Below are positions 1 through 12,225 of a DNA stretch of 64,000 bases, one piece after another. A program made the translations under genes and the position numbers. The stretch is from Heracleum sosnowskyi (Eukaryota; Streptophyta; Magnoliopsida; Apiales; Apiaceae). The stretch is taken from NCBI GenBank assembly GCA_030848705.1, contig CM061243.1, forward strand, positions 2,018,001-2,082,000. The letters run 5' to 3'. A model generated the notes under the pieces. It saw only the letters and a program-made list of their open reading frames with translations. It was not told the origin of the DNA and searched no databases. The first letter of the stretch is position 1, and the number at the start of each line of letters is the position of its first letter.

Positions 1-500
1 TTTTTTTCTTACATATACAGGAGTCTGATTTACGATTAACGATTGTTACAACATATCTTACTTGTCTGTGACCCGGGTCTTTTGTCCTTGGTTGTTAATT
101 GTGATCATGAATGTATAGTATCTTTTTATATGTGAAGTATATTAATTACAGTTTTTTTTTTGTTGTTAAAATAAATAGTGTTTTTATTGTGAGATCTGAT
201 ATATAGGATTGATACCCTTCATGAATGATATTAAAGACTCATATAAATGTTCTTGTGCATGTACTTGAATTTGTCACATTAGAGAAAAGTATCATAGATT
301 CGATTATCGAGTTTAAAACTGCAATTTGTTGCATTTGGCACATTTTCCAGAAGAATTGTTTGGTTACTATAGATAAGCTTGTCAGGAAGTTGTCCAGTGG
401 TGAATAAGAAATTTTATGTGAAGTTTGTGCTTCTTTACTGTTTTTATCTCTTGAATGATTTTAGATGAGGACTTGTCTAATTTTGTTTTGCATTTTTTAG
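1..500 (+). other. Intron upstream of hexokinase exon 2
   Basis: The last bases before 501 are a pyrimidine-rich tract ending in TTTTTTAG, a normal acceptor. Nothing in 1-500 reads as the conserved N-terminal hexokinase exon. This is read as the 3' part of intron 1, with exon 1 lying left of the window. Confidence 0.75.
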
Positions 501-2834
501 TGCTGAGGAAGGTCTATATTATGCACTGGACCTTGGTGGAACAAACTTTCGGGTTATGCGTGTGCAATTGGGAGGGTCAGAGAGTGGAGTTCTTGATCGA
601 GATTTCACAGAGGCGTCGATTCCTGAAAATTTGATGGTTGGGACATCACAGGTATGTCTTTGTCTGTTAGAGTTTACTACACACTATGTGGAATTGTCAA
701 CCTAATATTACTCTTTTCAGGAACTTTTCGATTATATTGCAGCAGAACTTGCAAAATTCGTTGCTCAAGAAGGGGACAGATTTAATCTTCCTCCTGGTAG
801 AAAGAGGGAATTAGGTTTTACCTTCTCCTTCCCAGTGATGCAAACTTCAATAGCTTCTGGGACACTTGTAAGGTGGACCAAAGGTTTCTCTATTGATGAT
901 GCGGTTAGTGCCAATACCTTGGCCCTTTTTCTGTAGTCTTGATCCAGAAACAATCCACAGGCTTTTGTTTTGTTTGTTTAGGAAAAATTTCAGATAGTCT
1001 AGGAAAAAGTGAATGTGTTTAAATTTTAAACACGTTTATCTGATTAGTTTACTACGGATGTCAGAAACCATTCGTTATCATATTACTTTGAACTTTTTGC
1101 ATACATATAATTAGGTTCGTTCACTTTTAAGCAATAAGAGCTGGTTTACTTGTGCCTCACCAATGTAATTTGCCTGTCGTAGGTCGGTAAAGATGTGGTA
1201 GCCGAACTATCAAGAGCCATGGAAAGACAAGGTGTTGAAATGCACGTGTCTGCCCTGGTAAATTAAAAATCTTTGTTGCTAATACTAAAATTTTTCGTGT
1301 TGTATCTCAATATATATCTCTTAGGCATCTCTGTGATATGTTTTAGTAATGGTTGTGATTTTTAATCTGATGACTAGGTTAATGACACAGTTGGCACATT
1401 AGCTGGCGGTAGGTATACCAACAAGGATGTTGCAGTGGCAGTTATTATGGGCACTGGAACTAATGCAGCTTATGTGGAGCGTTCTCAAGCAATACCTAAA
1501 TGGCATGGCCCTCAACCTGATTCAGGAGAGATGGTAAGCATGTCATTCTTACTGTCCGTTGATCGTTTAATTCACATATGTGCCTGATCTTTTAATAATT
1601 AAAGTACTAGGATTTGCAGTGTTTGGTAGGGATGTAATTTTCTGATTTCTTTATGTTTTAGGTTGTAAATATGGAATGGGGTAACTTCAGGTCCTCGCAT
1701 CTTCCTCTGACAGAGTATGATCAGGCACTGGATGCTGAAAGTTTGAACCCTGGTGAACAGGTGATCATATTTACATGCATTCAATTAACATATTTTCGCT
1801 TAGCATGTTTTTGCAACTCAGTTAGTGACTGATCTTTTAAATTCTCTGGCACATTTTGCAGATATTTGAGAAGGTAACTTCTGGAATGTATTTGGGAGAG
1901 ATTGTTCGCAGAGTTCTATGTAGGATGGCTGAGGAATCTTTGCTTTTTGGTGACACAGTTCCACCAAAGCTCAAGATCCCATTTACATTAAGGTATATAT
2001 ATCCAATAGTCTTTACAAGTTATTCTAACCGATCTTTGTTCTCCATCCGTTTGTATTCTTTGGACATAAACTTAGTCTTGTGACATCTGACATGCGATAA
2101 TCTGTTTAAGTGAATTATGCAATGTATACTGAGCAGTTGCATCCTTTGCTGCAATACGCAGGACACCTGACATGTCTGCAATGCATCATGATACATCATA
2201 CGATCTGAAGGTGGTTGGAAATAAATTGAAGGATATATTGGAGGTATATATATTAGCTTTTAACCTTTAAGTTGGTAAAAAAACCACTTGAGAATTGAAG
2301 GATATTATTGGATATATTCCTTTTTCCCACCCCTTATACTTTATAAACTACATCAATAATCCGAAACAAAGAATATTGAGAGGCCGTAACCTTTAGATCA
2401 ACTATAAGAGATATAATGAATGTTTTAGAAAACGCCTAATCTCTCTTTTGACCTGTGTATTCTGTGGTCAGACAATTATGTTTTTTTTTTTGTTATAGAT
2501 ATCCAACACTAGCCTAAAGGCAAGGAAAATTGTGGTAGAGGTATGCAATATTGTTGCCACACGTGGTGCCAGACTTGCTGCTGCTGGAATCTTGGGCATC
2601 TTGAAGAAGTTGGGCAGAGATGCTTCTAGGGATGGAGAGACACCAAGGACAGTCATAGCCATGGATGGTGGATTATATGAACATTATACTACATATCGTC
2701 AGTGCTTAGAAACCACACTAAAAGACATCCTAGATGGCGAAGTCTCAAAACATGTTGTCTGTGAGCATTTCAATGATGGTTCAGGCACCGGGGCTGCTCT
2801 TCTTGCTGCATCACATTCCGCGTATGTCACCTAA
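501..2834 (+). CDS. HXK: Hexokinase (exons 2-9; first exon outside window)
   Basis: ATP-dependent hexose phosphorylation, the first step of glucose and fructose use; some plant hexokinases also sense glucose. Exons: 501-651, 721-903, 1183-1257, 1378-1533, 1662-1760, 1862-1992, 2162-2243, 2499-2834. All junctions are GT-AG, phases agree, and about 403 residues read through to TAA at 2832-2834. Motifs in order: phosphate-1 loop LDLGGTNFR, sugar-binding SGTLVRWTKGF, catalytic Asp in LVNDTVGTLAGG, phosphate-2 loop IMGTGTNAAY, PKWHG, SSHLPLTEYD, and the adenosine segment NDGSGTGAALLAASHS near the C-terminus. No catalytic residue is missing. From memory of family patterns, several segments (VRWTKGFSIDDA, SAMHHDTS, TRGARLAAAGILGILKK) look closer to type A (plastid stromal) hexokinases than to type B membrane-anchored ones. 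The targeting peptide would be in exon 1, so location is inference. It is convergent with the Aux/IAA gene. Confidence 0.95.
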
Positions 2835-4039
2835 TCTTGAAATAAAAAGATCAGGCAATAGATTTTGTTGAAGGAGATCATCCCCGCTCTGCATTTCCTT
2901 AAGAGTCGTTTTTTCTATTCTTTTTTCAAAGCCTAATTGTTCGGTTGTGTTATTCTCAAATGAAATTCTGGTTGTTCCAACAGCATACTGTCCCAAATAT
3001 ATGATTAAGCACACATATATTTTTTGTAAAACCATCATCTCGACCCAATGCTATACAAAGCCTTCACTAGTCATTAAACTTACAAATTACATTGAAACTG
3101 TTGGTTTTGAAGCTATAAATCCATAAATTCTAACTCTTTTAATAGGTTGTTTTTCTTGCTAATTTAATGAGGACTTCTTGAATGACTTGGACTTATTTAG
3201 AGTACTATAGAAGGGTGGAAAAGTAGAAGATGACCTTGTCATCTTTCTTAAGATGAATGTCTAGGAGAGGCGATGCAAATTGTCACAAGGGACTTGCTAT
3301 TTCGTTGCCCAAATTCTTGTAGAGTTTGCTAAGATGACCATGTCATCTTTCTCACCACAACTCACAAGGGACTTGTTATTGCATTGCCCAAATTCTTGTA
3401 GAGTTCTCTAAGATGACCATGTCATCTTTCTTTCTCAAGGTGAACGTCCGTCGAGGAGGCGATGCCAACATTTGTATTCCTTAAAGAAGGTGGTTCTGTA
3501 GACATGTTTTGCCGGTGCAAAGAAAGATATTGCAGAAGACCATTGTCAAGCTGCCCCATTACCCCATTAGTCTGGTAAATGAAGTGTTTTAGCCAAAAAT
3601 GTCAACAGAAGATAATGTTATAGTAATGGAACATGAGGGTTATGTCACTCTCATACCATCTGTAGTGTGACTTCTGTTTTCTTCTTCCCCATACTTATAA
3701 TGTGATAAATAAAACAAAAAAGACCAACACCTGTCTTCCATGAGCAATGACAATTTCCTTCAAACTGTTATCTAGAGATAGATAATTAGATATGGCATTG
3801 ACAATTAGTTAGGAAGAACTACAAGGCACCTGAGTCCTGACTATGCAAAAACAGCAACTTACAAAGCAAGTACATGCATCTATGTAAGTTGTAACAGTCA
3901 ACTAATGCCTTCCAATTTCATTACACATCAAAATCCAATATGTTTGAAGTGATAAATACAGCCAGTTCATCCTAAATCTTCTTTAGAAGGCTTAATTAGA
4001 GTAATCTTCGTCGTCGAATCTATGCTGCAGAAAAGACCA
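2835..4039. other. Intergenic space between convergent hexokinase and Aux/IAA
   Basis: About 1.2 kb that must hold both 3' UTRs. I see no conserved reading frame. The only structure is the degenerate tandem repeat at 3226-3465. Confidence 0.6.
3226..3465. repeat. Imperfect tandem repeat, about 2.5 units
   Basis: The phrase AGATGACCWTGTCATCTTTC occurs at about 3228, 3331 and 3410. The phrase GCCCAAATTCTTGTAGAGTT occurs twice between them. GAGGCGATGC closes both ends of the array. Unit spacing is about 80-100 bp. The core GATGACCATGTCATC is nearly palindromic. Confidence 0.7.
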
Positions 4040-6354
4040 TCAAGTTGGTTCCCTTTCTTGCTTACTACCAACTGCAGAAAAAGACCAATATTCAAAGTTA
4101 CTAGAGAGTTTCGAAAGAAATAACTAAATAAGTTTTAGTTTTGCTGTTGCTATCAACAAATCAAATTTAGGTAAACAAGAATTTGTGGAATATGTGAGAA
4201 GGGGTACTCACAAAGTAGTGAAGAAAGTTCAGAGCTTTTCAACACACGCAATCTCTTGACTGTAGACACGAACATACTGCACAATACAAGTAGCAAGATG
4301 ATAAATTATGAGTTCTGTAAAATGAACTTATCTTTCATAGTCACAAGATGCTTACTGCCATGGTACATCCCCTACAAGCATTCTGTCGCCTTCATTATCC
4401 TCGTAAACAAGTGTGTATTCCCCACTCCCATCCAACAATCCTGTGATGGATTTTTCTCCTTGGCTATTCTTAGTATTGTTGACTGAGGGATCATTTTGAA
4501 CTGAACAATGAAACAGGAGACAAATCAGGTCAGAAGAAGATATGAATTAAACCTATAATGGTTACGAATAAGCTAGATGAAGGTGATTAGCCATACTCGG
4601 CTCAAGCAGAGGTTGTCATAGTGACCATCTGCTGTTTAGTTTGTTTGCTTACCTATTAATTCTACCATAAATCCTATGTTGTAATTAATCAGAACATCAG
4701 ATTTAAACGACATACTTTTCCTCTGCTCAAGATGAACTACGTAAAATTCTTAAGTTAGCATAACAGTGGCACTACTAGTTACTGTAATACAAGTAAAAAT
4801 TTACCTGCCAAGAGCCCTCTGAAGAGTTCATCAACAGCAGAAGATAACTTTTCATAGCTATCACAAGCTTTAAGATCCACTTTTCTTCCAATAGGGACTC
4901 CATCCATATTGATCTTCACAAAGAAACCTTTTCGACAACTTTCACTTTGTCTCTTGCAAGCAATCTTTGTTGAAACCTCATTGATTGCCTTGGTTTCAGC
5001 TGGCAGCTTCGAAGCACAGCCACTCGCAATATTCTTCCTGAATGATCGAATTGGAGGCCATCCAACAACCGAACCAGGAGCTGAAGTAATTCTGTGTTAC
5101 ATATACATAGTTGTTAGACCATAATCCGAAACCTAAGCACAAACTAGACACTAACAGACAGATGAAATTTTCGGATAGATTACGGACAAGATATAAGTAA
5201 TTAAGTAGAAATTCACTAATTATTTCACTTAAGTCATCAGTAAAAAGATTAGGACATAACCAACACAGATACACAATGTACTAATGTAGTAATTAACTGC
5301 AAGAAAACAGAGGAATAAGTACCATCCATACAAAACTCCTATTAATATCACAAGCCAAACGACAAAAACAAAGCAAAACAAAAGTGAATCTCAATGCAGA
5401 TGGTTAGTAAAAGATATTGCCTAAAGGTGAAAATATTATTATGTAGCTAAAATAGTAATGAGAATCAGAAATTCAAAGCTCTGGAAACTGGTCCACAATG
5501 AACTAAAAGGAGCAAAGGACTACTTCAATAGGAGTGATATCTCAATCTACAGCCCAACAAATTTTCTCTGTTAATTTTTTCGACATCATTTCGAAGTTTA
5601 ATCATCAATAATTTTACTAGATTAGTAAATAATTACCTATAAATTTCAGTATTATCTGCAGATTATCAAGAAAAGACTAGTAAAATTGTTAAATTGTAGT
5701 AAAATCTAAGAACTAAAAAATGGTTTGCATGGGGAACATATAAAGAGTTAAAGCTCTGTGTTATCATCATAACATGCATGGACCACAGGCTACACAGGTA
5801 ACAATTGAGTTAATAAGGTGAATATCCTCTGTCTAATATAAAAAAACAAAACACTTGTAAAAGGAATACAAAAAAAGCTGGGAATCTAAAAAGTACCTTT
5901 TCTGAGAGGTGTTGTGAACAGCTGTATTATTTGCAGAAGCTGGTGAAAATCCTTTCTTTTCTGCATTGTCCTTGATCTGCAATGATTCTTTTCCCATAGC
6001 AGGATGCAAGCTTTGTTTGTATTGAGAACAAGATATTGACCATGGAGTTACTGTTGTATTACCAACAACCTGTGAACTGTTTTCTTGATATGAACCAGGA
6101 AAGTTCTGGTTTGAACCATTGTTCATGTTAGAGAAGGAACCAAGAGACAGAAGTGTAGAAGAGTTGTTGTCTCTTGTTCCTCTGTTGGTTTTAGAAGTTT
6201 TAGTAATGCCATCTTTTTTTATGCTCCAATCTTCATCACCTGGTGGACCAAGTCTCAGCTCAAGCTTGGTGTCATCAGAATCCCAGTCCTTCCTACTACT
6301 ACCTTCAGAACAAGTCTTGAAACTCAAATCACTTCTTCTTGAAAAACCCTTCAT
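4040..6354 (-). CDS. IAA26: Aux/IAA auxin-responsive repressor, IAA26/IAA18 type
   Basis: Nuclear repressor that binds ARF transcription factors and is degraded through TIR1/AFB when auxin is present. Exons in coding order: 6354-5897, 5091-4805, 4500-4356, 4276-4212, 4071-4040. All introns are GT-AG, phases agree, and 987 nt give 328 residues. Domain I: EAR motif LELRL at 31-35, followed by GPPG where LGLPG is usual. Domain II degron: VGWPPIRSF around 162-170, with core GWPPI intact. Domain III (PB1, front face): KINMDGVPIGRKVDLKAC from about 212. Domain IV: YTLVYEDNEGDRMLVGDVPW, then VSTVKRLRVLKSSE, which carries a basic patch. The exon 2 acceptor is set by phase: acceptance at CACAG (5091) keeps frame, whereas the nearer CTTCAG does not. 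The C-terminus GSKQEREPT resembles the IAA26/IAA18 (PAP1/PAP2) clade; the exact orthologue is inferred. An AuxRE-like GAGACA lies at 7545-7550, about 1.2 kb upstream. Confidence 0.93.
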
Positions 6355-7740
6355 CTCGAAAGTAAGAATTAAGAAGAAAATTAAAATCAAACAGGTTGAT
6401 GGATCATTTGCCAGTCAAGAATGGCAGAAAAGGAAGGTGGATTAGTAAAGACTGAGAGGAAGCACTTCTACAAGAAAATGAAATGATACCCAAGTCAAAA
6501 AAACAAGAAAAAGTAGTGAAATCACCAAAATCTTGAACTCAGGACTTCACCAAACATACATTGAGATGTTTATCTGTAAATGTACTCTATTATATATGAA
6601 AAAGTGAATGCTTCACCAAGGCTCTAGTACATAGAGGACCACATCCTAGAAGTATGAAGAGAATCAGAAACTCTAGGCAAATAAACCTTCAGATTTTGAA
6701 GTGATTAAAGCTAAAACTAGAGAACAGAGGACCACCCACTAACCAAAGTAAAACACAGATGTTTAGTTATAAATAAATGCAAGGATTGTAAGAAAGAAAG
6801 AAGCTAGCTTGTTAGAATAAGAATAGATAGGGGTGACTGGTGAGGGAGGAGAAAGCAATAGGGTTAGGAGGGAGAGATGCTGCTATCACTATTAAAAGCT
6901 AAAACAGGAAGGGTAGTGAAAAAGAAAGAATGGGAATTATTAGAAAGAAGAGCATTACAGGAGCACGCAACCCTTTGCACTGGTTTATACGGTTCAGGAA
7001 GCAATACATGCTGACTTTCTTATCTCATCTATTGTGTATTTGTATGCTAAGACATACTGACATACTCACATATACCAGACGAGTCAGGTCCCCGATACAC
7101 GTATGTTTAATATTTTTACTGCACTTATTAAGTACGATAAGTATTACAATCATCTTTTTTATGTAAATATATAGGATCGAGTTATTTTAATAGTGTTTAG
7201 AATTGAGTATAGACATCGTTTGTTAAGCAACGAGTTATTTTAATAGTGTTTAGAATTGAGTATAGACATCGTTTGTTAAGCAACGTAAATTTTATGATAC
7301 AACATACGTTTGTCATGGAACAGAGCTAACGTAAGACAGTACATAACAAGACAAACTCTGTTTCTCTCTCATTTTCAGCTACAGTATGTGTGTCACCTCT
7401 ATCTATAATCTTGCATCTAGGAGCATCTGTTTTCTTAAACTAACAGACTAATTAGGTTTGTTAGCACAATCCCCAAAAACATCCCCCCTTTTCCTTAATC
7501 CTAACCTACTAACATTAACTTTATTAGCCTTAGCCTGAGGAGAGGAGACATTACTATACCAGTGTTTGGTATACAAATAACATCTTCAGAAAATCAGATA
7601 GTACATCTGTTTACTGAAAAAGAAAATGGTGAGATAAAAGAGAAACAAAATTATAAATTTATTTAAACTTTGGGAGTGCTGCAACTCTATGAGTAGTGTG
7701 AATGTGTGATACACTATATTCCTACTTGCTAGTTGGTACT
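6355..7740. other. Upstream region of the Aux/IAA gene
   Basis: Presumed 5' UTR and promoter of the minus-strand Aux/IAA gene. I find no convincing TATA box. A GAGACA (reverse complement TGTCTC, the classical auxin response element) lies at 7545-7550; a single hexamer is weak evidence. A 53-bp tandem duplication sits at 7178-7283. Confidence 0.4.
7178..7283. repeat. Perfect 53-bp tandem duplication
   Basis: The unit begins CGAGTTATTTTAATAGTG at 7178 and starts again at 7231. The two copies are identical to the end of the second unit (GTTTGTTAAGCAA). The lack of divergence suggests a recent local duplication. Confidence 0.9.
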
Positions 7741-7750
7741 GTTTGCAGTA

Positions 7751-7970
7751 CTCCCTCCTTCCCTCTTAGAGCTCGACATGTATTTTACGTCTCTTTTAAT
7801 ATATATTTCGATAAATTATTTTAAATTTTTTCTTTTTTTTTTAAAATAAAAATATAATGTTTAAATTTTTATTTAGAAAAAGAAAGTTTTAAAAATAAAT
7901 TGTATAGCTATATTTTTGTAGGAACCTTAAAATACGTGTCAAACCGTGTAAAAAAACTGTAAAGAAATGA
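7751..7970. mobile_element. Stowaway-like MITE, degraded right end
   Basis: The left end TA-CTCCCTCCTTCCC at 7749-7763 matches the usual Stowaway start (CTCCCTCCGTCCC flanked by TA). GACATGTATTTTA near 7785 has an inverted partner TTAAAATACGTGTC near 7928. The AT-rich core resembles the element at 8526. The right terminus is not clean, so the end is approximate. Confidence 0.5.
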
Positions 7971-8525
7971 GAAGTACGAAAGAAACTAAATAAGTGACTT
8001 TGCACGATCCTTTTTTGAAGGAGGGCTAGAGGGTTTTGCCAGTTGTGTAATTAAGGACTTGCAGCACCCCCACCCAATATTTTGCAACCAAACCTGATTT
8101 ATTTTTCTGCATAATTTGTCCCGTTACGGAAGTCGAGCGGGCAACAAATTTAATGCGTAAAGATCGAAATGCAGTTGGATAATTTCATATTGTGTAAAAA
8201 TCAAAATGCAAACGAACATGAAGTTATTAGTATTTTTCGTACAGTTAACTTGACACGAACCCTTATTAACAGTTAAATAGTAAATAACTATTGATCTAGC
8301 TTGGATTATTAATTTTAGAACAAAACTTATACCTAACAAATGTAATCCTCAAGTTAGACAAACAGTAGGCAGTGAGCCATCAATATAAAAAAGAAAGTTT
8401 AAGTATGATTAAGATGGCTAAATTATCTTCAACTTTGCATAATAAATAAAAGATGATGTACATACAGATGTCACAGCTAGTCACTAATTAGGCAGATTGA
8501 TCAATAATTAAACAAGCATGTTGAA

Positions 8526-8754
8526 ACTCCGTCCCAATTTACTTGTTCACTTTACTTTTTGCACATAATTTAAGGTGCATATAAAGAATAGTTTCGAAAC
8601 TTATTTTTAAATTTTTTTTCTAAATAAATATTTTAATAGTAAATTTTTATTTAAAAAAAGAAAATTTAAAAAATAATATATAGAGCTATATTTTATATTC
8701 ATTTTAAGATGCGTGCAAAAAGTAAAGTGGATGAGTAAATCGGGACGGGGGAGT
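8526..8754. mobile_element. Stowaway-like MITE
   Basis: Left end ACTCCGTCCCAATTTACT at 8526; right end AAATCGGGACGGGGGAGT at about 8738. The subterminal arms CACTTTACTTTTTGCACA and TGCAAAAAGTAAAGTGG are also inverted. Length is about 230 bp with no coding capacity, typical of Tc1/mariner-derived MITEs. Confidence 0.75.
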
Positions 8755-10116
8755 ATACCATATCAAACAAAGTAAAGACAAAGAGACACAGTGCACAAAA
8801 GTCATTATCAACTAATCTAATCACACGTGCAACTGTGTAATTACAGTAAGAAATTAAGAGAAGTATAAAAGTCAAAGACAGGTAGCTGACCAGGTTGTTG
8901 ATTTTTTTTTACATGAACCTAAGTAATAATCGATAAAGTAATAATTTTGTTAAAATAATATTTTTTTTGGTCCCAACATAATAGAGATAGTGTATTATTA
9001 CTCTTGATAAAATAATAAACTCGATAAAGTAATATTTTCTCCCGATCCAAGACTATTACTTTAAAGAGGTTTAAACAAATATACACATGGAGAGAGTTTA
9101 AGTAAACAAGAAAATCATCCGTTAAATTAAAATTGACATAACTGACATTGGGCCTTCAAGGCAGGAGTGAAATAGTTTTGGACCCATATTGGGCTTCTGT
9201 AGGTGTCGACAGTAAAGACCAAAGTAAGTTACCAACTTATTATCTATACCAATACTAAAACAAAACCAACTTACATCGGTATTTATATATGTCAGCTTCT
9301 GCTGATATCATCTTCCACTAACTATTTTCTCTAATTTATTTTATTTTATCTTCCTTCTTAATTACAAACTCCACTAATTCTCTCTTACTCATTTCTTATT
9401 TATAATATTATTTTATTTTCATAAAAACTTACAAGTTATTTTATATATTAATATTAATTAGTTATTATCATCAAAAATTTCAATTCTTTAAATTTTTTAT
9501 TTTATAACTAAATTTTTATTCATACCTAAATAAATACATAATATATAATCAAAATTATTTATACTAAAATAATTCTTTTAATTAAATAAATTTAATATAA
9601 CCGAGCTTATGCCAGGAACTATTCTAGTTATATAATTATATCCTATATATAATTAGCATAAGGAGGTTAAAGTGGTATGGTCCTTAGGAGCATATCAATC
9701 ATTTATATTATTTATAATATATATTTTAAATAATATTAAATTGAAACTTAAAAATATCTTTAAATTGTACAACTTATTACAAAAATTGTTAATGGGGTTT
9801 ATAAATATTATTTTCTAATTTTTCCCAAAAAATCAGGAATAAATTATATATAATAAACTTAGTGAGTGAAAAAAATAGAGAAAATATAAAATTTCATAAT
9901 CTTAAAATTAGAAGAATATAAAATTTCATGAAAAAATTTAGCAATAAAAGAATAAATATTAAATAAGTATCATCAGTGAAGTTTACAGACATTATTTTGT
10001 AAATTTCAAAAAATAAATAAAAAATAATACAGTTAAATACTAAAAATATATAAAATAATATTTATAAAGCATCCCGAAGCAATCGACCTGCTCCTATGCG
10101 GTTGAGTATATCTGGC
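8755..10116. other. AT-rich intergenic DNA
   Basis: No protein-coding pattern. Between 8905 and 9060 the phrases TCGATAAAGTAATA and AAAATAATA recur. A possible decayed Helitron 3' end (ACCGAGCTTATGCC followed by CTAG) is near 9600-9630 but is too weak to call. Confidence 0.4.
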
Positions 10117-11598
10117 CTATGGATAATGGAAAACACGCCGATCCTTACAATCTGAATGCAGTACCAAGTTACATGGTTTACATTCAGTGATCGGTGCGTG
10201 TGCGTCCTTTGTATATTTGCTGCAACTTCCACAAGGTGGGCGCTTCTTGTTCTTATTTAGAACGACTGTCAGGTCATGCTGGTGAGCCTTGTTCTTGATA
10301 TTGGTAGCTCCAAGCTTGACGTTCGAATAGTCATTATAAGGATTTATGCATTTGTTAAGGTGAAAAGATAAATCACAAATACTGCAGTGATATATAGAAC
10401 CATGTGTTTGTGTCAATCTCTTCGGAGCAAAATTCACATTCGAAGTCATGAGGATGATCTTCTACGTCCTCCTCTACTGAACGGACTAAAATGAAGAGGG
10501 CGAGGATCCCATCTATGGTTAGCTGTAGCTGGCTTAAGAAGGCAATTCACATGTAAATAGAAGCTACAACGTATACACCCGAACACGAAAGGCGAAGAAG
10601 AATAAATATGATTGAGGCATGCTTCACAGATTTGAGCATCTGACAGTTCATGATTTTCAAGGGGGTGATGATGTGCCTAGTGTTTAATTTTTTTGGGTAG
10701 ACTCGCACACCAGACGTCAAGTGAGAATCTCCTTTCTGGTTGAAACATTTGTAAAGTTCATGGATGGTTCATCTGGTGCAGGGAGGTGCATTAACTTGGG
10801 ATCATCGAAACAATCTTCTTGTCTGTACATGCATGTAATCATATAGCCCGAATGAGAGAGAAAGCTCATAGTGTAAAAGTTTAGTATTGTAAATCTAATC
10901 TCTAACTGGTGGGTGAAACTTGACCATGCCATTAAAAGATGTGGGGGGGGGATTTAGGTTTGATATTCAAGTAATCTTTGAAATCATGCAATTAATGATA
11001 CTAACCTGATTACTGGATTTTTTGATAATGCGCACTGGACATGAGCAAAAAATCTGCAGCTGCCACAATAGTAGAGCCACCGTCTTGGGTGCACTTGCGC
11101 TTTGCAGATTTTGCAAAACTGCTGAAATTTACAATAAATTTTCGGCAGAGAATCCGAGAGAGTAAGAGGATGCTTACTGTGGATTCCAAATGAACGAGTT
11201 TGTGGTAAGATAGCACAGCTCTCATGGATCCAAAATGGACAGTCGATGTCGCACATATAGGAATAATCCGTGGCCATCTTGTTACACGCATCACACTCAA
11301 ACGTGGCATACCTCTCCACCAAACGTAGTGGGTGTTGATGACTCCAATGTTGAATCATTTTAAGTCCTCTATCAACTCCAGGACACTTCATGCAGAAATG
11401 GGATTCATATCCGCCAGAACATGAATAAAGGTAATATTTACTGGATATGGATGTGGCTGCAGAGAAAAGGAATCGAGAAGGAGAGTTGGGGGAAGAAATT
11501 TTTTTTTTAGCTATTGAATTGACACTACTTGGTACTAAACGATTTACACCCATGTATACATGTGTAGATAACAGATTTTTTACTTCAACCATAAGCAA
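10117..11598 (-). pseudogene. DC1 (divergent C1) Cys/His zinc-finger protein, broken
   Basis: Plant DC1 proteins are arrays of Cys/His zinc-binding modules; most have no known substrate. The first block (11598-10989) carries SHFCMKCPG, HWSHQHPLRL, FECDACNK, CDIDCPFWIHESC and CKICKAQVHPRRW, and ends at a plausible donor (AG-GTTAGT). A second block (10932-10717) carries LMHLPAPDEPSMN, a linker typical of the family. A third (about 10677-10120) carries HHHPLENHEL, ICEACLNHIY, CIRCSFYLHVNC, FECEFC, YHCSICDLSFHLNKC and CGSCSKY. Breaks: a TAG at 10677-10679 where the family has Trp in H-W-S-H, a one-base shift near 10485, and a four-base AT insertion near 10393. The usual N-terminal module is absent. 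No intact start-to-stop frame exists, so I call it a pseudogene; introns explain at most one gap. Confidence 0.75.
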
Positions 11599-12225
11599 GA
11601 ATATATACTATTGTCCGACGTTAAGAAAATGAAGAACATAACAATTCCAACTAATAGGAAGAAGCTAGATTAGATTTATCTTGATTCTAATAGTATAACT
11701 CAACTGCAAGCAAAAGCTTTTGATTCAATTCAAACATTAAAAGCAAGAAACTTGAGAATGAAGCCAATGCTTCATGTATATCGGAAGAGTCTTTGTGGGG
11801 AAGGGAAATTATATCAAAAGATTATAGATGGCGGGTGAGCAATCCATTTGACCTCACACTTCAAAATTTTAGAGGTTAATGAGATTCCAGATAATTTATA
11901 TGTCAGTGATCCAGGAGAATGACCAATAGGGTGTTGATTTCATATCAGACAACTTTGATGTAATTACCAAAAATTCTTTTGCAAAAAATTAAAATCAATC
12001 TACTTAAAACAAGTGAATCGGTTTATATACGTAGGGATTCTCATGACAGATTATTGCTAGTAGTTTAGAAGCCTTAAATTTGACTTGGTTTGGTATTATA
12101 CATTAACATATATGGTTCTACATGCATCAAAATGTAACTTGGATTCATATACATCTGTATAACATCAAAAACCATACACAGGGCGAGGAGCACAGGGGTA
12201 CCTGTGAGAGTAAATCTACCTCGTT
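11599..12225. other. Intergenic, no feature seen
   Basis: About 630 bp between the DC1 pseudogene and the 3' end of the oxygenase gene. It presumably includes the oxygenase 3' UTR. No conserved reading frame or repeat is visible. Confidence 0.5.

Noticed and set aside
225..407. 60-codon frame as hexokinase exon 1
   Set aside because: Does not contain the conserved N-terminal hexokinase residues, and position 501 has its own acceptor; judged intronic.
5081..5088. CTTCAG as the Aux/IAA exon 2 acceptor
   Set aside because: It puts domain II out of frame with exon 1; the CACAG acceptor 8 bp upstream keeps the frame.
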